A stretch of DNA of 64,000 bases from Thermincola carboxydiphila (GCA_016841325.1 JAENZJ010000003.1:62001-126000), one strand, 5' to 3'. Counted from the stretch's first letter, positions 52,682 through 61,857 are shown. A program made the numbers and translations. The notes: generated by a model from the sequence alone, not told the origin.

Positions 52682-52747
52682 AATTATCACCCCTTCTGAT
52701 GCCAAAACCGGATACGCGGGATAAGTAGAAAAACACTGTTACTTTTA

Positions 52748-53128
52748 TTATACCAGGGCACCTTCCGCTTCTCCGGAATCAGCGCCCAGTTCCTCCGGGC
52801 TTTCGGTATTATCGTAGAAGTCATGGCTGAAAGCCAGGAGGTTCCCGGATAGTATAAGGAGGATCAGAATCAGGAACAGGACGAATACCAGATTAAGTGA
52901 TAAGGTAACAGTACCTGCGGCGGTATTCAGAGTAATTGTCTTTTCCTCACCTCTGATGGATGTAAGCGCATGGCTCATGGTTTTTACCGCTTCCTGACCG
53001 GGATTGCTGGTGACTACCTCCAGCAGGCTTAAGAGACCATCGGTGACAGCCTGGCCTTTTGCCCCGAGATAAGGTCTAAATCCCTGCAGCAGCGGGACAA
53101 TATTGGGGTCAATGGGAACATAACTCAT
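52748..53128 (-). CDS. Membrane-anchored protein of unknown function
   Basis: 126 residues, ATG with AGGAGG upstream. Residues 1-60 are helical (LLQGFRPYLGAKGQAVTDGL, LLEVVTSNPGQEAVKTMSHA), residues 75-98 a strong membrane helix (LNLVFVLFLILILLILSG), and the tail is acidic (ESPEELGADSGEAEG). No family recognised. It lies between the hydrogenase operon terminator and murF. Confidence 0.72.
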   Translation of the reverse strand: MSYVPIDPNIVPLLQGFRPYLGAKGQAVTDGLLSLLEVVTSNPGQEAVKTMSHALTSIRGEEKTITLNTAAGTVTLSLNLVFVLFLILILLILSGNLLAFSHDFYDNTESPEELGADSGEAEGALV

Positions 53129-53212
53129 ATCCTTGCCTCCTGCTCAATTTATTTTAAAATTAATCTATTACATATTATGAACAAAGAGACAATACGTTCC
53201 GCATTCCAACAT

Positions 53213-53244
53213 GAAAAAAGCCATTTGGGCTGTCCCAAATGGCT
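53213..53244 (-). terminator. Terminator of the hydrogenase operon
   Basis: The 11-bp stem AGCCATTTGGG/CCCAAATGGCT with a four-base loop is followed by six T residues on the minus strand. Confidence 0.92.
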
Positions 53245-53254
53245 GAACTGTTTC

Positions 53255-54175
53255 TCACACTGCAAGCAGGATGACATATCTCAGGAAAAATCCGCCACAC
53301 AATACCAGTACTGCCGACATTACTGCCAGGCCCCTGGTATTGGCGCCGTATGATGCCTTCAGGCTGTACCGCTGGATACTGAGGGGCAGCAAAAGTCCCA
53401 CTACGATAACACCCAGCCAGAAGAAGACTGCATAACTGCCAAACATCACCGTTCTTACCAGTCCCGAGGCATCGGGAAGAAAAAGTAATATTAAGAATGT
53501 CAGGGCCACAACCAGTAACTCAACCTTTATTATATAACTGTCTCCTTTTTCAAGGCGGGCCAGAACTCCATGGTCATGAGCGCCTGACAGCCCCATCAGG
53601 AGAATGATAGCTGCAATTCCGGTAGATGTGGCTGACAGCACAAACAGCGCCGGCAGCAGGGGAGTATCGGCCCAAACCGGTACAGATGTGGCGGCAAGCA
53701 GTACACCTGTATACGCTGCTACCAAGACAGCAAAGGGCAGTCCCAGCAAACCGATATTCCGCCTTAGCTTCTCCTTTCCGGCAAGACCTGATATCAGCGG
53801 CATGTTCCGGCCGGTTTTCCCTTCTGCCAGCCACATCAATGGGTACAAGATCCCGCAGATTAACACAAAAGCGCCTAATAACCATACACCCAGTGACATT
53901 GCCGAACCCGCCCTGAAAACCAGGCCGTTATGGAGAGGACCTGTCTGGAAAATCAGGTGCCAGAACCGTGAAGGCTTGCCAAGGTCCAGGAGCAGCATAA
54001 TAAGGCCGATACAGATGGGTATAAAAACTGAATATGAGCCCAGCCGGGCGATTTCCCTGTATCTGCCCTTTCCGGCAATATCGGCAATCACGCCAACGTA
54101 ATATGCCGCTGCAGCCATGCCCCCTATAAACAGGTAAACAGCAACCGGAAGTCCCCAGTTAATCTCTTCAGGCAT
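53255..54175 (-). CDS. nrfD: NrfD/HybB-like membrane quinone-reducing subunit
   Basis: The ATG at 54175 (MPEEINWGLPVAVYLFIGG) has AGAGGGGG upstream and overlaps the FeS gene by 8 bp; a longer frame to 54232 reads through that gene. About nine membrane helices with the NrfD/PsrC pattern (LGKPSRFWHLIF, FRAGSAMSLGVW). In Hyb-type hydrogenases this subunit passes electrons from the FeS protein to the quinone pool, sometimes with charge movement. Last gene of the hydrogenase operon. Confidence 0.91.
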   Translation of the reverse strand: MPEEINWGLPVAVYLFIGGMAAAAYYVGVIADIAGKGRYREIARLGSYSVFIPICIGLIMLLLDLGKPSRFWHLIFQTGPLHNGLVFRAGSAMSLGVWLLGAFVLICGILYPLMWLAEGKTGRNMPLISGLAGKEKLRRNIGLLGLPFAVLVAAYTGVLLAATSVPVWADTPLLPALFVLSATSTGIAAIILLMGLSGAHDHGVLARLEKGDSYIIKVELLVVALTFLILLFLPDASGLVRTVMFGSYAVFFWLGVIVVGLLLPLSIQRYSLKASYGANTRGLAVMSAVLVLCGGFFLRYVILLAV

Positions 54176-55061
54176 TCCCGTTATCCCCCTCTCTTGGTCC
54201 GGATCCTTCCCCTTCACCTGCAGGGTCGTCACTGAACATTTTCCTTATGGGAGAAACCATCAGAAATCCTCCCATGGCAAGTCCTGTAAGCCATTTCAGG
54301 ATTGAATCCCCATTAGCCTGCCGTGGGGTTTCCGGCAACCCGCAGGCATCCGGTGTATCAGGCAGCACGTACAATACCCTGAGCCCTCCCAGTTCGGCAT
54401 TGCCATACAGGGCTGAATTGGGGAAACCGTCCGACTTGAGGAAAGCAAGTCTTTCCTCTGCCTTTTTCAGCAGTTCGTCAAGGCTGCCAAACTGTATGGC
54501 ACCAGCCGGACAGGCTTCAGCACAGGCTGTTATCCGCCCCTCTTTTATCCTGCCCTCACAGAAGGTGCACTTACAGACAACTCCTTTTTCTTCAGATAAC
54601 CCGGGAACCCCAAAGGGACAGCTCATGACACAGTACTTGCACCCAATACAGGTTTCCCGGTCGATTACCACTATCCCGTCTTCACGTTTATAGGCAGCCC
54701 CCGTCGGACATACTGCCACACAGCTGGGATTGCCGCAGTGCATGCACTGGACCTTGAGGTTAACAGGGGCCCTGGTCTCCCCTGCCTTCCTCTCCATAAA
54801 TCTGACTGTAGTCCAGTTATCTCCGTCAGTAACAGGAGAATACTCCATAGGATCAGGCAGTTCGTTTGCCTGTTTGCAGGCAATGGCACAGCTCAGACAA
54901 CCGATGCATTTGGAGACATCATTCAGCATACCCTGCCCTCCCGGGCCGGTTAGCTCGCCGGCGCCGGCTCGGCCTGCCCTGATCGGGACAAGACCGCCGG
55001 TCACCGACCCGGCAGCAATCAAACCGGATATTTTTAAAAAGGTTCTCCGGTTAATACCCAT
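54168..55061 (-). CDS. HybA-like 4Fe-4S ferredoxin subunit with Tat signal
   Basis: ATG at 55061 with GGGAGGG upstream. Tat motif NRRTFLK at the N-terminus. Cys groups for four 4Fe-4S clusters: CIGCLSCAIACKQ, CMHCGNPSCVAVCP, CIGCKYCVMSCP, CKCTFCEGRI with CAEACP. A C-terminal hydrophobic helix (WLTGLAMGGFLMVSPI) anchors it, as in HybA. It carries electrons from the hydrogenase small subunit to the NrfD-like protein. The Tat signal and the hydrogenase's own signal suggest export of the complex to the outer face. Confidence 0.92.
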   Translation of the reverse strand: MGINRRTFLKISGLIAAGSVTGGLVPIRAGRAGAGELTGPGGQGMLNDVSKCIGCLSCAIACKQANELPDPMEYSPVTDGDNWTTVRFMERKAGETRAPVNLKVQCMHCGNPSCVAVCPTGAAYKREDGIVVIDRETCIGCKYCVMSCPFGVPGLSEEKGVVCKCTFCEGRIKEGRITACAEACPAGAIQFGSLDELLKKAEERLAFLKSDGFPNSALYGNAELGGLRVLYVLPDTPDACGLPETPRQANGDSILKWLTGLAMGGFLMVSPIRKMFSDDPAGEGEGSGPREGDNGNA

Positions 55062-55087
55062 ACATTTCCCTCCCTTCACAGTCAGTC

Positions 55088-55549
55088 TTAACTCCTGAAG
55101 GTCCGAATTTCATCCATAACCAGATCTACAATCCGAGGTATCATGGAAGCCAGCAGCGGGCTGGGTTCAGTACCCCAGTCAATATCCCGGGGCTGAATTC
55201 CGATAATCACCGTCTCCGGGCAGCACCCCAGGAACCGGGCCAGTCTCAGGGTTTCAAAAAGGTCAATCTGGTGCAGGGATGTCTTATGATGATTGATCAT
55301 CACATCAACCTCTTCCGCCCCGAACCGATAGACGGTCCCGGGACGGTCACCGCCGTCAATGGCATCAATAATAAGCAGCCGCTCAGTATTGGCGATTTCC
55401 TCAATCAGGTCAATACCGGCAACCCACCCGTTAACAATACCGACACCGTCCGGAAGCTGACGCCCCTCCATGGCTTTGATAACATGGACCCCGATACCCT
55501 CATCACTAAGCAGGTCATTTCCCACACCCATTACCGTGACTCTGTTCAT
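55088..55549 (-). CDS. Hydrogenase maturation endopeptidase (HyaD/HybD family)
   Basis: 153 residues. GVGNDLLSDEGIGVHVI, IDAIDGG and HHKTSLHQIDLFETL hold the nickel-sensing Glu, Asp and His of the family. It cuts the C-terminal extension from the large subunit after nickel insertion. It overlaps the large-subunit gene by 4 bp (ATGA), typical coupling of protease and substrate; the expected cut site in the large subunit follows DPCIACAVH and removes 15 residues. Confidence 0.94.
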   Translation of the reverse strand: MNRVTVMGVGNDLLSDEGIGVHVIKAMEGRQLPDGVGIVNGWVAGIDLIEEIANTERLLIIDAIDGGDRPGTVYRFGAEEVDVMINHHKTSLHQIDLFETLRLARFLGCCPETVIIGIQPRDIDWGTEPSPLLASMIPRIVDLVMDEIRTFRS

Positions 55550-57093
55550 ATAACCCTGAATTTACGGATCTCGTTGGAATCAGCCCTGATCAGGTGCACC
55601 GCACAGGCGATACAGGGGTCAAATGACCTGACTATACGGACAACATTCAGGGGGTTATCAGGGTCCGGAACCGGGGCCCCTATCAAAGCCTCTTCAACAG
55701 GTCCCCTGGCCCCTTTATCATCCCTGGGGGAACAGTTCCATGTAGTGGGGACCACACACTGGTATCGTTTTGATTTACCGTTTTCTATTTCCACAAAATG
55801 CCCTAAGGCCCCCCTGGCAGCCTCTACCAGGCCCATCCCGCGGCCATTCATGGGGACAGGTTTTTCATCACATACAGGTTGGCCAGGCTTCAATTCCTCA
55901 AGCCACTTCAGCATACCCTCGGCAACCATTTTGCATTCCCAGGCACGCGCCGCATGACGGGCCACAGCCGATGGCCAGGCGCCGATTTTGGTAACCAGGT
56001 CCATAAAGCCTTTATCCTGAGTGACCAGCATTCGGGCCAATGGGCCGACTTCCATAGGCTTATCATCATACCTTGGGGCTTTGAGCCACGAATAGGCCCC
56101 GGCTTTATCCGGTTCAGGACTGGTTTCGCCCTCTGACGGGTGTTTGCCGCTTGCCGCATCCGAATACCATGAATACCTCACATATTCGGCAATCTTATCA
56201 GGATCGAGGGGCTTGACGTTTGCAATATCTCCCCCGAATATAGTGCCTGATTTCAGGAACCGGTTATTGTAATCACCTGACTTACCCAGGTCAAAATTAC
56301 CATAGGCAAGGAAATTACCGCACCCGAATCCGATTTTGGCATCATGGATAGGTTTCAGGGGACCGGTGCCAAATAACAGCACATCCTTCAGATAAACGTT
56401 ATTAATAAAATCGATAAGTTCCAACAGGCGGCTCCTGAATGCGGCGATCCGGTCCGGGGTTGGTTCTATGGTCACCCCTCCGGCAACAAATGTGGCGTGG
56501 TGAGGCATTTTACCCCCGAACACAGCCAGCATCTCCTGGGCCTTTTTCCTCATCTCCAGGGCCTGAATGTAATGATATACTGCAGTGGTTACTATTTCCG
56601 GGTCACTGACACAAAACTGGTCAGGCTCATACCGCGGAGTCAGCGGGGAAGTATCCCCCGTTTTCACCAGGCCTACAATTTTTTCCTTGACCCGCAGGAG
56701 ATTGGCATCCATCCCGTTATACCCGGCCACAGCCATAATATCAAGGTAATCCAAGGCTGCCAGGTGATAAAAGTGCAGGATATGTGAAGCCACAAAATTA
56801 CTTCCAGAAACCAGGTTCCTGATTATCCGGCCATTATCAGGCACTTCAGCGCCAAAGGCTGAATCCAGGTTCTGCACCGATGCGTGGGCGTGTTCTGCCG
56901 GACAGACTCCGCAGATACGCTGCGTAAGTACTCCGGCATCCCGGGGGTCTCTCCCCTGCAGAATTACTTCAAATCCGCGCCACAGTGTCCCTGCGGCCCT
57001 GGCATCAACTACCTTGCCACCCTCAACCTCGACCTCAATGCGCAGGTGCCCTTCTATCCTGGTTATGGGGTCTATTACCACAGTCTGTGCCAA
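55546..57093 (-). CDS. NiFe hydrogenase large subunit
   Basis: TTG start at 57093 with GGAGGTG upstream; 515 residues. The nickel-iron ligands are in RICGVCPAEHAHA near residue 60 and DPCIACAVH near the end, both with Cys only (no Sec). A 15-residue extension after the last His is the target of the protease encoded next. Group 1 membrane-bound uptake type by sequence and operon (small, large, protease, HybA, NrfD). Oxidises H2 and feeds menaquinone through the NrfD subunit. Confidence 0.95.
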   Translation of the reverse strand: MAQTVVIDPITRIEGHLRIEVEVEGGKVVDARAAGTLWRGFEVILQGRDPRDAGVLTQRICGVCPAEHAHASVQNLDSAFGAEVPDNGRIIRNLVSGSNFVASHILHFYHLAALDYLDIMAVAGYNGMDANLLRVKEKIVGLVKTGDTSPLTPRYEPDQFCVSDPEIVTTAVYHYIQALEMRKKAQEMLAVFGGKMPHHATFVAGGVTIEPTPDRIAAFRSRLLELIDFINNVYLKDVLLFGTGPLKPIHDAKIGFGCGNFLAYGNFDLGKSGDYNNRFLKSGTIFGGDIANVKPLDPDKIAEYVRYSWYSDAASGKHPSEGETSPEPDKAGAYSWLKAPRYDDKPMEVGPLARMLVTQDKGFMDLVTKIGAWPSAVARHAARAWECKMVAEGMLKWLEELKPGQPVCDEKPVPMNGRGMGLVEAARGALGHFVEIENGKSKRYQCVVPTTWNCSPRDDKGARGPVEEALIGAPVPDPDNPLNVVRIVRSFDPCIACAVHLIRADSNEIRKFRVI

Positions 57094-57096
57094 TTG

Positions 57097-58194
57097 TTAC
57101 ACCTCCTCTGCCTTTGACGCCTGCTGCCGGGATTTTTCCTTGGCAAGATACATGCCCCCGGCTGCAGCCGCGGCTCCCACCACAGCCCCTCCGAGGCTGG
57201 CCCCGAAGGTACCGATGGCTGCCTGTTTGTCATCATTTTCCTGAGCCCTGATAGTCTTAGCTACCTCAGGTACCGCTTCATATAACGGTGTCTGTGGAAA
57301 TTCCGGCTCCACACACCCGGCACACGGCGCCCCTGCAGCGATGCAGAAATTGGTACCTGAATTCCACAGCCTGTGGGGACAGTCTGCCGACGTCACCGGG
57401 CCGCGGCAGCCTTTAGCTCCCAGGCAGCCTTCGATGTCAGGAAATTCACTCCCAAAGTTCCTGATAAACCGGCCCTGCTCATATCCGCCGCGCCGTGGAC
57501 AATTCTCATGAATGACCTTGCCATAAAATATCGTTGGCCTGCCTTTGCTGTCTAGGTCAGGTACCTTGCCAAACAACAGGATGTTCACTATTGTGCCCAC
57601 CAGCCAGTCAGGATGGGCAGGACAGCCCGGGATATTCACAACTGTGCCCCCGATTACGTCCTTCAGGCCTTTGGCGCCGGTAGGATTCGGTCCGGAAGCA
57701 GGTATTCCCCCATAGGAAGCGCAGGTACCTAAAGCTACATGATATGCGGCCCCCTTGGCCACCTTCTGCACGACATCCACAAAGGGTTTGCCTCCGATTT
57801 TACAGTAAATACCGCCATCCTTGGTGGGAATAGCCCCCTCAACAATCATTACATATTTGCCGTTAAATTCCCTGATAGCATCATCAAGAGCCTTTTCAGC
57901 CACATGTCCGCTGGCAGCCATCAGTGTCTCGTGGTACTTAACAGACAGTGTGTCCAGCACCAGTTCGGCGACAGACGGATAATGTGAATTGGCAAATGAT
58001 ACGGTACAGCCGGTGCACTCCGCACCGTGCAGCCATATCACGGGTGTCTTCCGGGACACCACTGATTCCAGGGCATGTGCTATCCGGGGTACATATAATT
58101 CGGACAACCCCATAAGGACAGCGAGACTTGAACTGTACTTGAGAAAATCTCTCCTGGTAAACTCTTTCCGGAAAACCTTGCCCAGTTCAAACAT
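57097..58194 (-). CDS. NiFe hydrogenase small subunit, Tat-exported
   Basis: 365 residues. Tat signal FTRRDFLKYSSSLAVLMGLS, then the proximal cluster motif HGAECTGCTVSF, GTCASYGGIPA, IPGCPAHPDW and the further cluster ligands HENCPRRGGYEQGRF, CLGAKGCRGP, CPHRLWN, CAGCVEP. A C-terminal helix (GASLGGAVVGAAAAAGGMYL) anchors it. First gene of the operon, transcribed from the sigma-54 promoter at 58249-58263; three bases separate it from the large subunit gene. Confidence 0.95.
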   Translation of the reverse strand: MFELGKVFRKEFTRRDFLKYSSSLAVLMGLSELYVPRIAHALESVVSRKTPVIWLHGAECTGCTVSFANSHYPSVAELVLDTLSVKYHETLMAASGHVAEKALDDAIREFNGKYVMIVEGAIPTKDGGIYCKIGGKPFVDVVQKVAKGAAYHVALGTCASYGGIPASGPNPTGAKGLKDVIGGTVVNIPGCPAHPDWLVGTIVNILLFGKVPDLDSKGRPTIFYGKVIHENCPRRGGYEQGRFIRNFGSEFPDIEGCLGAKGCRGPVTSADCPHRLWNSGTNFCIAAGAPCAGCVEPEFPQTPLYEAVPEVAKTIRAQENDDKQAAIGTFGASLGGAVVGAAAAAGGMYLAKEKSRQQASKAEEV

Positions 58195-58248
58195 AACTTT
58201 CTAATACACCCCCCTGCATTATTTCAATAAAATTTACTAATGTGTAAT

Positions 58249-58263
58249 GCAAAATTCGTGCCA
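58249..58263 (-). promoter_or_regulatory. Sigma-54 promoter of the hydrogenase operon
   Basis: Minus strand TGGCAC, five bases, TTGC: an exact -24/-12 match with correct spacing, about 55 bp before the small-subunit start and just downstream of the gene for a sigma-54 activator. Confidence 0.88.
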
Positions 58264-58265
58264 CT

Positions 58266-58294
58266 AAAAAACGGGGTTAATTAACCCCGTTTTG
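58266..58294 (-). terminator. Terminator after the sigma-54 regulator gene
   Basis: A perfect inverted repeat, AAAACGGGGTTAATTAACCCCGTTTT, with T residues on both sides, lies directly before the sigma-54 promoter and insulates the operon from the regulator gene. Confidence 0.85.
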
Positions 58295-58337
58295 TATAAT
58301 TACTGTACATGCATTTTTATATCATGCGAGTATACAA
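58292..58337. promoter_or_regulatory. Inverted repeat, candidate activator binding site
   Basis: TTGTATA at 58292 and TATACAA at 58331 form an inverted repeat, with TGCAT/ATGC inside, 30-75 bp upstream of the -24 box. The distance fits an upstream activating sequence for the neighbouring sigma-54 activator, though somewhat close. Confidence 0.4.
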
Positions 58338-58438
58338 GCATCTTAGGTTGTCATTGTATATTTTCTTTACATGTTAATTAAAACTTACACGCGTAGTTTT
58401 TCGGCCGGTGGTTGAAAGTCAGATATCCCCCGCTAACC

Positions 58439-60643
58439 TCATTCAGACATCCTGATATCATATTCCTTCATTTTCTGATAAAGGGTTACCCTGGTAATCC
58501 CCAGCAGCTTTGCCGCCATCACCTTGTTATTATTGGTCCTCTGCAGCGCCTCTACCACCAGACGGCGCTCCACTTCTTTTACAGCATCCTTCATTGGCCT
58601 GAATTCATTGGTAGTCCCGTCCTTGCCCAGGGCCTGTATGTGTGGCGGGAGAGACTCAGGACGGACCACAGTCCCCTCTGTAAGGAAAAGGGCACGTTCG
58701 ATGATGTTTTCCAGTTCCCTGACATTCCCCGGCCAGTTATATTTCAGCAGTAATTCCATGGCTTCCTCGGAAATTATCCTGGGAGAAATGTTTTTCTCCC
58801 GGGATATCTTTTCTATGAAATGACCTATTAAAAGAGGGATGTCATCTTTTCTTTCCCGCAAAGGCGAAACATAGAGGGGAAGCACATTTAACCTGTAAAA
58901 CAGGTCAATGCGGAATTTTCCTTCTGCAGTGAGCTTGCGCAGGTCTTTATTAGTGGCGGCGATAACCCGGACATCAAATCTGATCACCCGGGTCCCCCCT
59001 ACCCGTTCAAACTCCTTTTCCTGTACCACCCGCAGCAGCTTTGCCTGCATATTAAGGGGCAGGTCCCCGATCTCGTCAAGAAGTATTGTGCCACCGTCGG
59101 CAAGCTCAAATTTTCCGGGCTTACCGCCTTTCCGGGCTCCGGTAAAAGCCCCCTCTTCATATCCGAATAACTCGGATTCCAGCAGAAGTTCCGGCACGGC
59201 AGCACAGTTTATGGCAACAAAAGGGTTTTTGCTGCGGGAACTGATGTTATGGATAGCCTGGGCCACTATCTCTTTACCAACACCGCTTTCACCCTGTATC
59301 AACACAGTCGAGTCACTTGCCGCCGCTTTTTCAATCAATCGTTTCAGGCTGCTGATAACCGGACTTTCCCCGATAATGGCATCAAGTATGTACTTGCTGG
59401 CTTTCGGAAAATTAAGCCTGTCCCTGTAATATTCAATTTCGCCTCGTGATTTGTTCAGCAGGTATGGGAGACACATGTCTATTTCCGCCAGCCCCTGGTA
59501 TACGGCAACAGCCTTTTCGCGACAGGTATTGTATCCACATGACCCGCAATTCAGTTCATCCTCGGGGGCCACTTTATATGTATGCTTAAGGATTTCCCGG
59601 ATTTCGTTTTCCGTGGGATACTGCAGCGGAACCGACCGGTCTGCATACTTCCGGCTTAATTCAAGTTCAGGCATGCCGCCCTCAAAACGGGAGCAGGCAG
59701 CCTTGGCATGCCGCAGCACCAGCTCCTTGCGGGTGAAAAAGTCTATGTCTGTGTCTATCTCAGGCCCGTCCACACATCCTTTACAAAAAAGGATATCCAG
59801 AAACCTGGGCGCAATTATGCCCTCACTAAGGTTCTGAATAACCTCCACACAATCGTCTTTTCCCTCCACCACAGAAAGTTCAGGCACAATCTCATCATTC
59901 AGTCCCAGGTTTTTCAGGAGCCCCCCGGAAACAGGAAACAGGCTTGGCAGAAACTCCCCGGATTCCGGGATGCAGACCTTTTTCTCTTTTAATTCAATGC
60001 CATTCTCCCGGAAAAGGCATTTTAATTCACGGAAGGTCAGTACTGCATTAACCAGGTTCCTGTCATCACCCCTGGCCTCCTCCTTTTTGGCAACACACGG
60101 TCCAATAAAGACTACCTCGACATTTCTGTGCCTCTTCCTCACCAGCTTGGCTGTTGCCATTACCGCCGAATCTACCGGCGCCAGCATGGGGATGAGGTTT
60201 GGATAATGCCTTTCGATAAGCCCCACCACAGCGGGACAGTAAGATGCAATAACAGTCCCCCAGGTTTCACTAAGGTACTGCCGATAACTGGGAACAGTCA
60301 GCTCAATCCCCTGGGTTACCTCTTCAACAGAGCTGAACCCCAGTTTGTATAATGCCGAAAACAATTCATCGACCTCAATGCCGGGAAAAGCAGCCGGAAA
60401 GGAGGGTGCCAGCATAGCCACCGTATTCTGGGTTTTTAAAAACACCCTGACCGCATCTATATCCTTAGTATCGATTTTTTTTGCTTTCTGGGCACATACC
60501 CGTACACAGTTGCCACAGCTGACACATCGTTCCTCAACAATCTTGGCCTGCCCGTCTTCAACCTTGATCGCCTTTGCAGGGCAGTTCCGCACACAGGAAT
60601 AACAGGTTTGGCACTTTTCTGAAATTGTAACAACAACACTCAT
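58439..60643 (-). CDS. Sigma-54 activator with FeFe-hydrogenase-like sensor domain
   Basis: 734 residues. Order: two 4Fe-4S motifs (CQTCYSCVRNCP at 10-21, CVSCGNCVRVCA at 40-51), a domain like the FeFe-hydrogenase H-cluster domain (about 70-360), a further FeS motif CGSCGYNTC (about 378), the sigma-54 AAA+ domain (about 425-655: GESGVGKE, GAFTGA, GGTILLDEIGDLP, WPGNVRELEN) and a Fis-type helix-turn-helix (NNKVMAAKLLGITRVTLYQK). H-cluster motifs are altered: ASYCP for TSCCP, GPCVAKK for MPCxxKK, FCKGC for ACxxGC. It probably senses H2 or redox state and turns on the hydrogenase operon downstream. Upstream-most gene of this region on the minus strand. Confidence 0.92.
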   Translation of the reverse strand: MSVVVTISEKCQTCYSCVRNCPAKAIKVEDGQAKIVEERCVSCGNCVRVCAQKAKKIDTKDIDAVRVFLKTQNTVAMLAPSFPAAFPGIEVDELFSALYKLGFSSVEEVTQGIELTVPSYRQYLSETWGTVIASYCPAVVGLIERHYPNLIPMLAPVDSAVMATAKLVRKRHRNVEVVFIGPCVAKKEEARGDDRNLVNAVLTFRELKCLFRENGIELKEKKVCIPESGEFLPSLFPVSGGLLKNLGLNDEIVPELSVVEGKDDCVEVIQNLSEGIIAPRFLDILFCKGCVDGPEIDTDIDFFTRKELVLRHAKAACSRFEGGMPELELSRKYADRSVPLQYPTENEIREILKHTYKVAPEDELNCGSCGYNTCREKAVAVYQGLAEIDMCLPYLLNKSRGEIEYYRDRLNFPKASKYILDAIIGESPVISSLKRLIEKAAASDSTVLIQGESGVGKEIVAQAIHNISSRSKNPFVAINCAAVPELLLESELFGYEEGAFTGARKGGKPGKFELADGGTILLDEIGDLPLNMQAKLLRVVQEKEFERVGGTRVIRFDVRVIAATNKDLRKLTAEGKFRIDLFYRLNVLPLYVSPLRERKDDIPLLIGHFIEKISREKNISPRIISEEAMELLLKYNWPGNVRELENIIERALFLTEGTVVRPESLPPHIQALGKDGTTNEFRPMKDAVKEVERRLVVEALQRTNNNKVMAAKLLGITRVTLYQKMKEYDIRMSE

Positions 60644-60769
60644 TATTACACCTCATTGTGCTCTAAATATTGTGAAAGGCAGGGGGCCCTGCCTCTAAGA
60701 ATATTTTGGTATTTTAACAATATTTCGACAAAAATTTATTAATTCCTCTTTGAATTGGTATGTGGTCAA

Positions 60770-60799
60770 TAAAAAAAGCGGGATGCCCGGTGGGCATCC
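60770..60799 (-). terminator. Terminator of the ybaB operon
   Basis: GGATGCCC/GGGCATCC stem, three-base loop, then CGC and seven T residues on the minus strand. Confidence 0.88.
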
Positions 60800-60841
60800 T
60801 ACCTTGGAATCATATTCAGCAGCAGTATAAGCAAAGGAATC

Positions 60842-61510
60842 TTAAGAACGCTGGCCAATTCCTCTTTTCCCCTCAAATCCATGTCTGCTGTTGTGTTTGT
60901 CATCAGGACTTTTTTTTTCTGCCCCCGGGTTGCTTTCCGTACTCTGGTAATTTCCGTTTTTCAGAGTTTCTTTCTGCTGCCCCGGCGAATCAGATGCTTC
61001 AGCCGCAGGGGCAGAAGACTGCTGTCCTTCCTGGGATTGCCCTGAATACCTGGCCTGAGCCGGGACCGGATTTGCTGCCTGAGCCTGAGCGGACTGATTC
61101 CCCTGTTGTGTATTCTGACTTGACCCGGCGCCTCCCTGGTTTAACATGCTGAAAAGTGAAAGCAGCAGGCCGGGATTTATCTTCTTTTTTGTGGCCAGAT
61201 TACCAAGCAAACTCATTAGGTCCGGCTGCCCTCCGCCCTGACTGTTCATCAGGCTGCTAAGTGTATCATTCAGGTCCTGGGCCTGGGGATTTCCGTTACT
61301 GCCACCCGGGCCGGTCACCTGCCTGATACCACTGTGCGGAGCTTCCCGGACTACACTCATGATAGTAAGGACATTAAACAGTCCCAAAATACCCAGCAGG
61401 ACGTTTGGGCTTATTTTGTGGTCAGTCTGCCTGTCAAGCAGACCGATTAGCTTGTCGATAAGGTCGTTGCCACCCTCTTTGGATTCCAACAGTGCGGTTA
61501 GTTCTTCCAA
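60842..61510 (-). CDS. Gln/Ser/Gly-rich protein of unknown function
   Basis: TTG start with GGAGG seven bases upstream. 222 residues: the first 60 are helical (LIDKLIGLLDRQTDHKISP, LLGILGLFNVLTIMSVV), a second helical block lies at about 105-125 (ATKKKINPGLLLSLFSMLNQ), and the remainder is low-complexity Gln, Ser, Ala, Gly and Asn, ending in a basic tail. No family recognised. It follows ybaB by 20 bp, so is in its operon. Confidence 0.72.
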   Translation of the reverse strand: MEELTALLESKEGGNDLIDKLIGLLDRQTDHKISPNVLLGILGLFNVLTIMSVVREAPHSGIRQVTGPGGSNGNPQAQDLNDTLSSLMNSQGGGQPDLMSLLGNLATKKKINPGLLLSLFSMLNQGGAGSSQNTQQGNQSAQAQAANPVPAQARYSGQSQEGQQSSAPAAEASDSPGQQKETLKNGNYQSTESNPGAEKKSPDDKHNSRHGFEGKRGIGQRS

Positions 61511-61530
61511 ATCATGACCTCCTTCCTTCT

Positions 61531-61857
61531 CTAAAAGAACCCGGGGATATTTGGGATATTCATACCGCCTGTTACCCTGCTCATTTCCTGCCTGGCAAGT
61601 TTTCGGGACTTTTCCATGGCCAGGTTCACGGCTTTAACCAGGAGTTCCTGAAGAACCTGCGCATTGGCAGGGTGTATGATTGCGGAATCAACAACAATAT
61701 CAATAATCTCCTGGCGTCCGTTAGCAACTACTTTTATTGAACCTGCATCAACTACGGCTTCCACGGTTTTGTTCCTTAATTCTTCCTGAACATTCGCCAT
61801 ATCGGACTGTAATTTCTGCGCCTGCTGCAGGAGTTTACCCAATTGGTCATCAAGCAA
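61531..61857 (-). CDS. YbaB/EbfC family nucleoid-associated protein
   Basis: 108 residues, TTG start. LGKLLQQAQKLQSDMANVQE, then ELRNKTVEAVVDAGSIKVVANGR spread over the usual beta strands, and VNLAMEKSRKLARQEMSRVT, fit YbaB, a small DNA-binding dimer. It is usually next to dnaX and recR; here it is not, since DUF4911 and a LarA-like gene precede it. Confidence 0.9.
   Translation of the reverse strand: MLDDQLGKLLQQAQKLQSDMANVQEELRNKTVEAVVDAGSIKVVANGRQEIIDIVVDSAIIHPANAQVLQELLVKAVNLAMEKSRKLARQEMSRVTGGMNIPNIPGFF

Noticed and set aside
55546-57093. Selenocysteine in the NiFe hydrogenase large subunit
   Set aside because: Both metal motifs have Cys codons and the frame is complete without reading through TGA.
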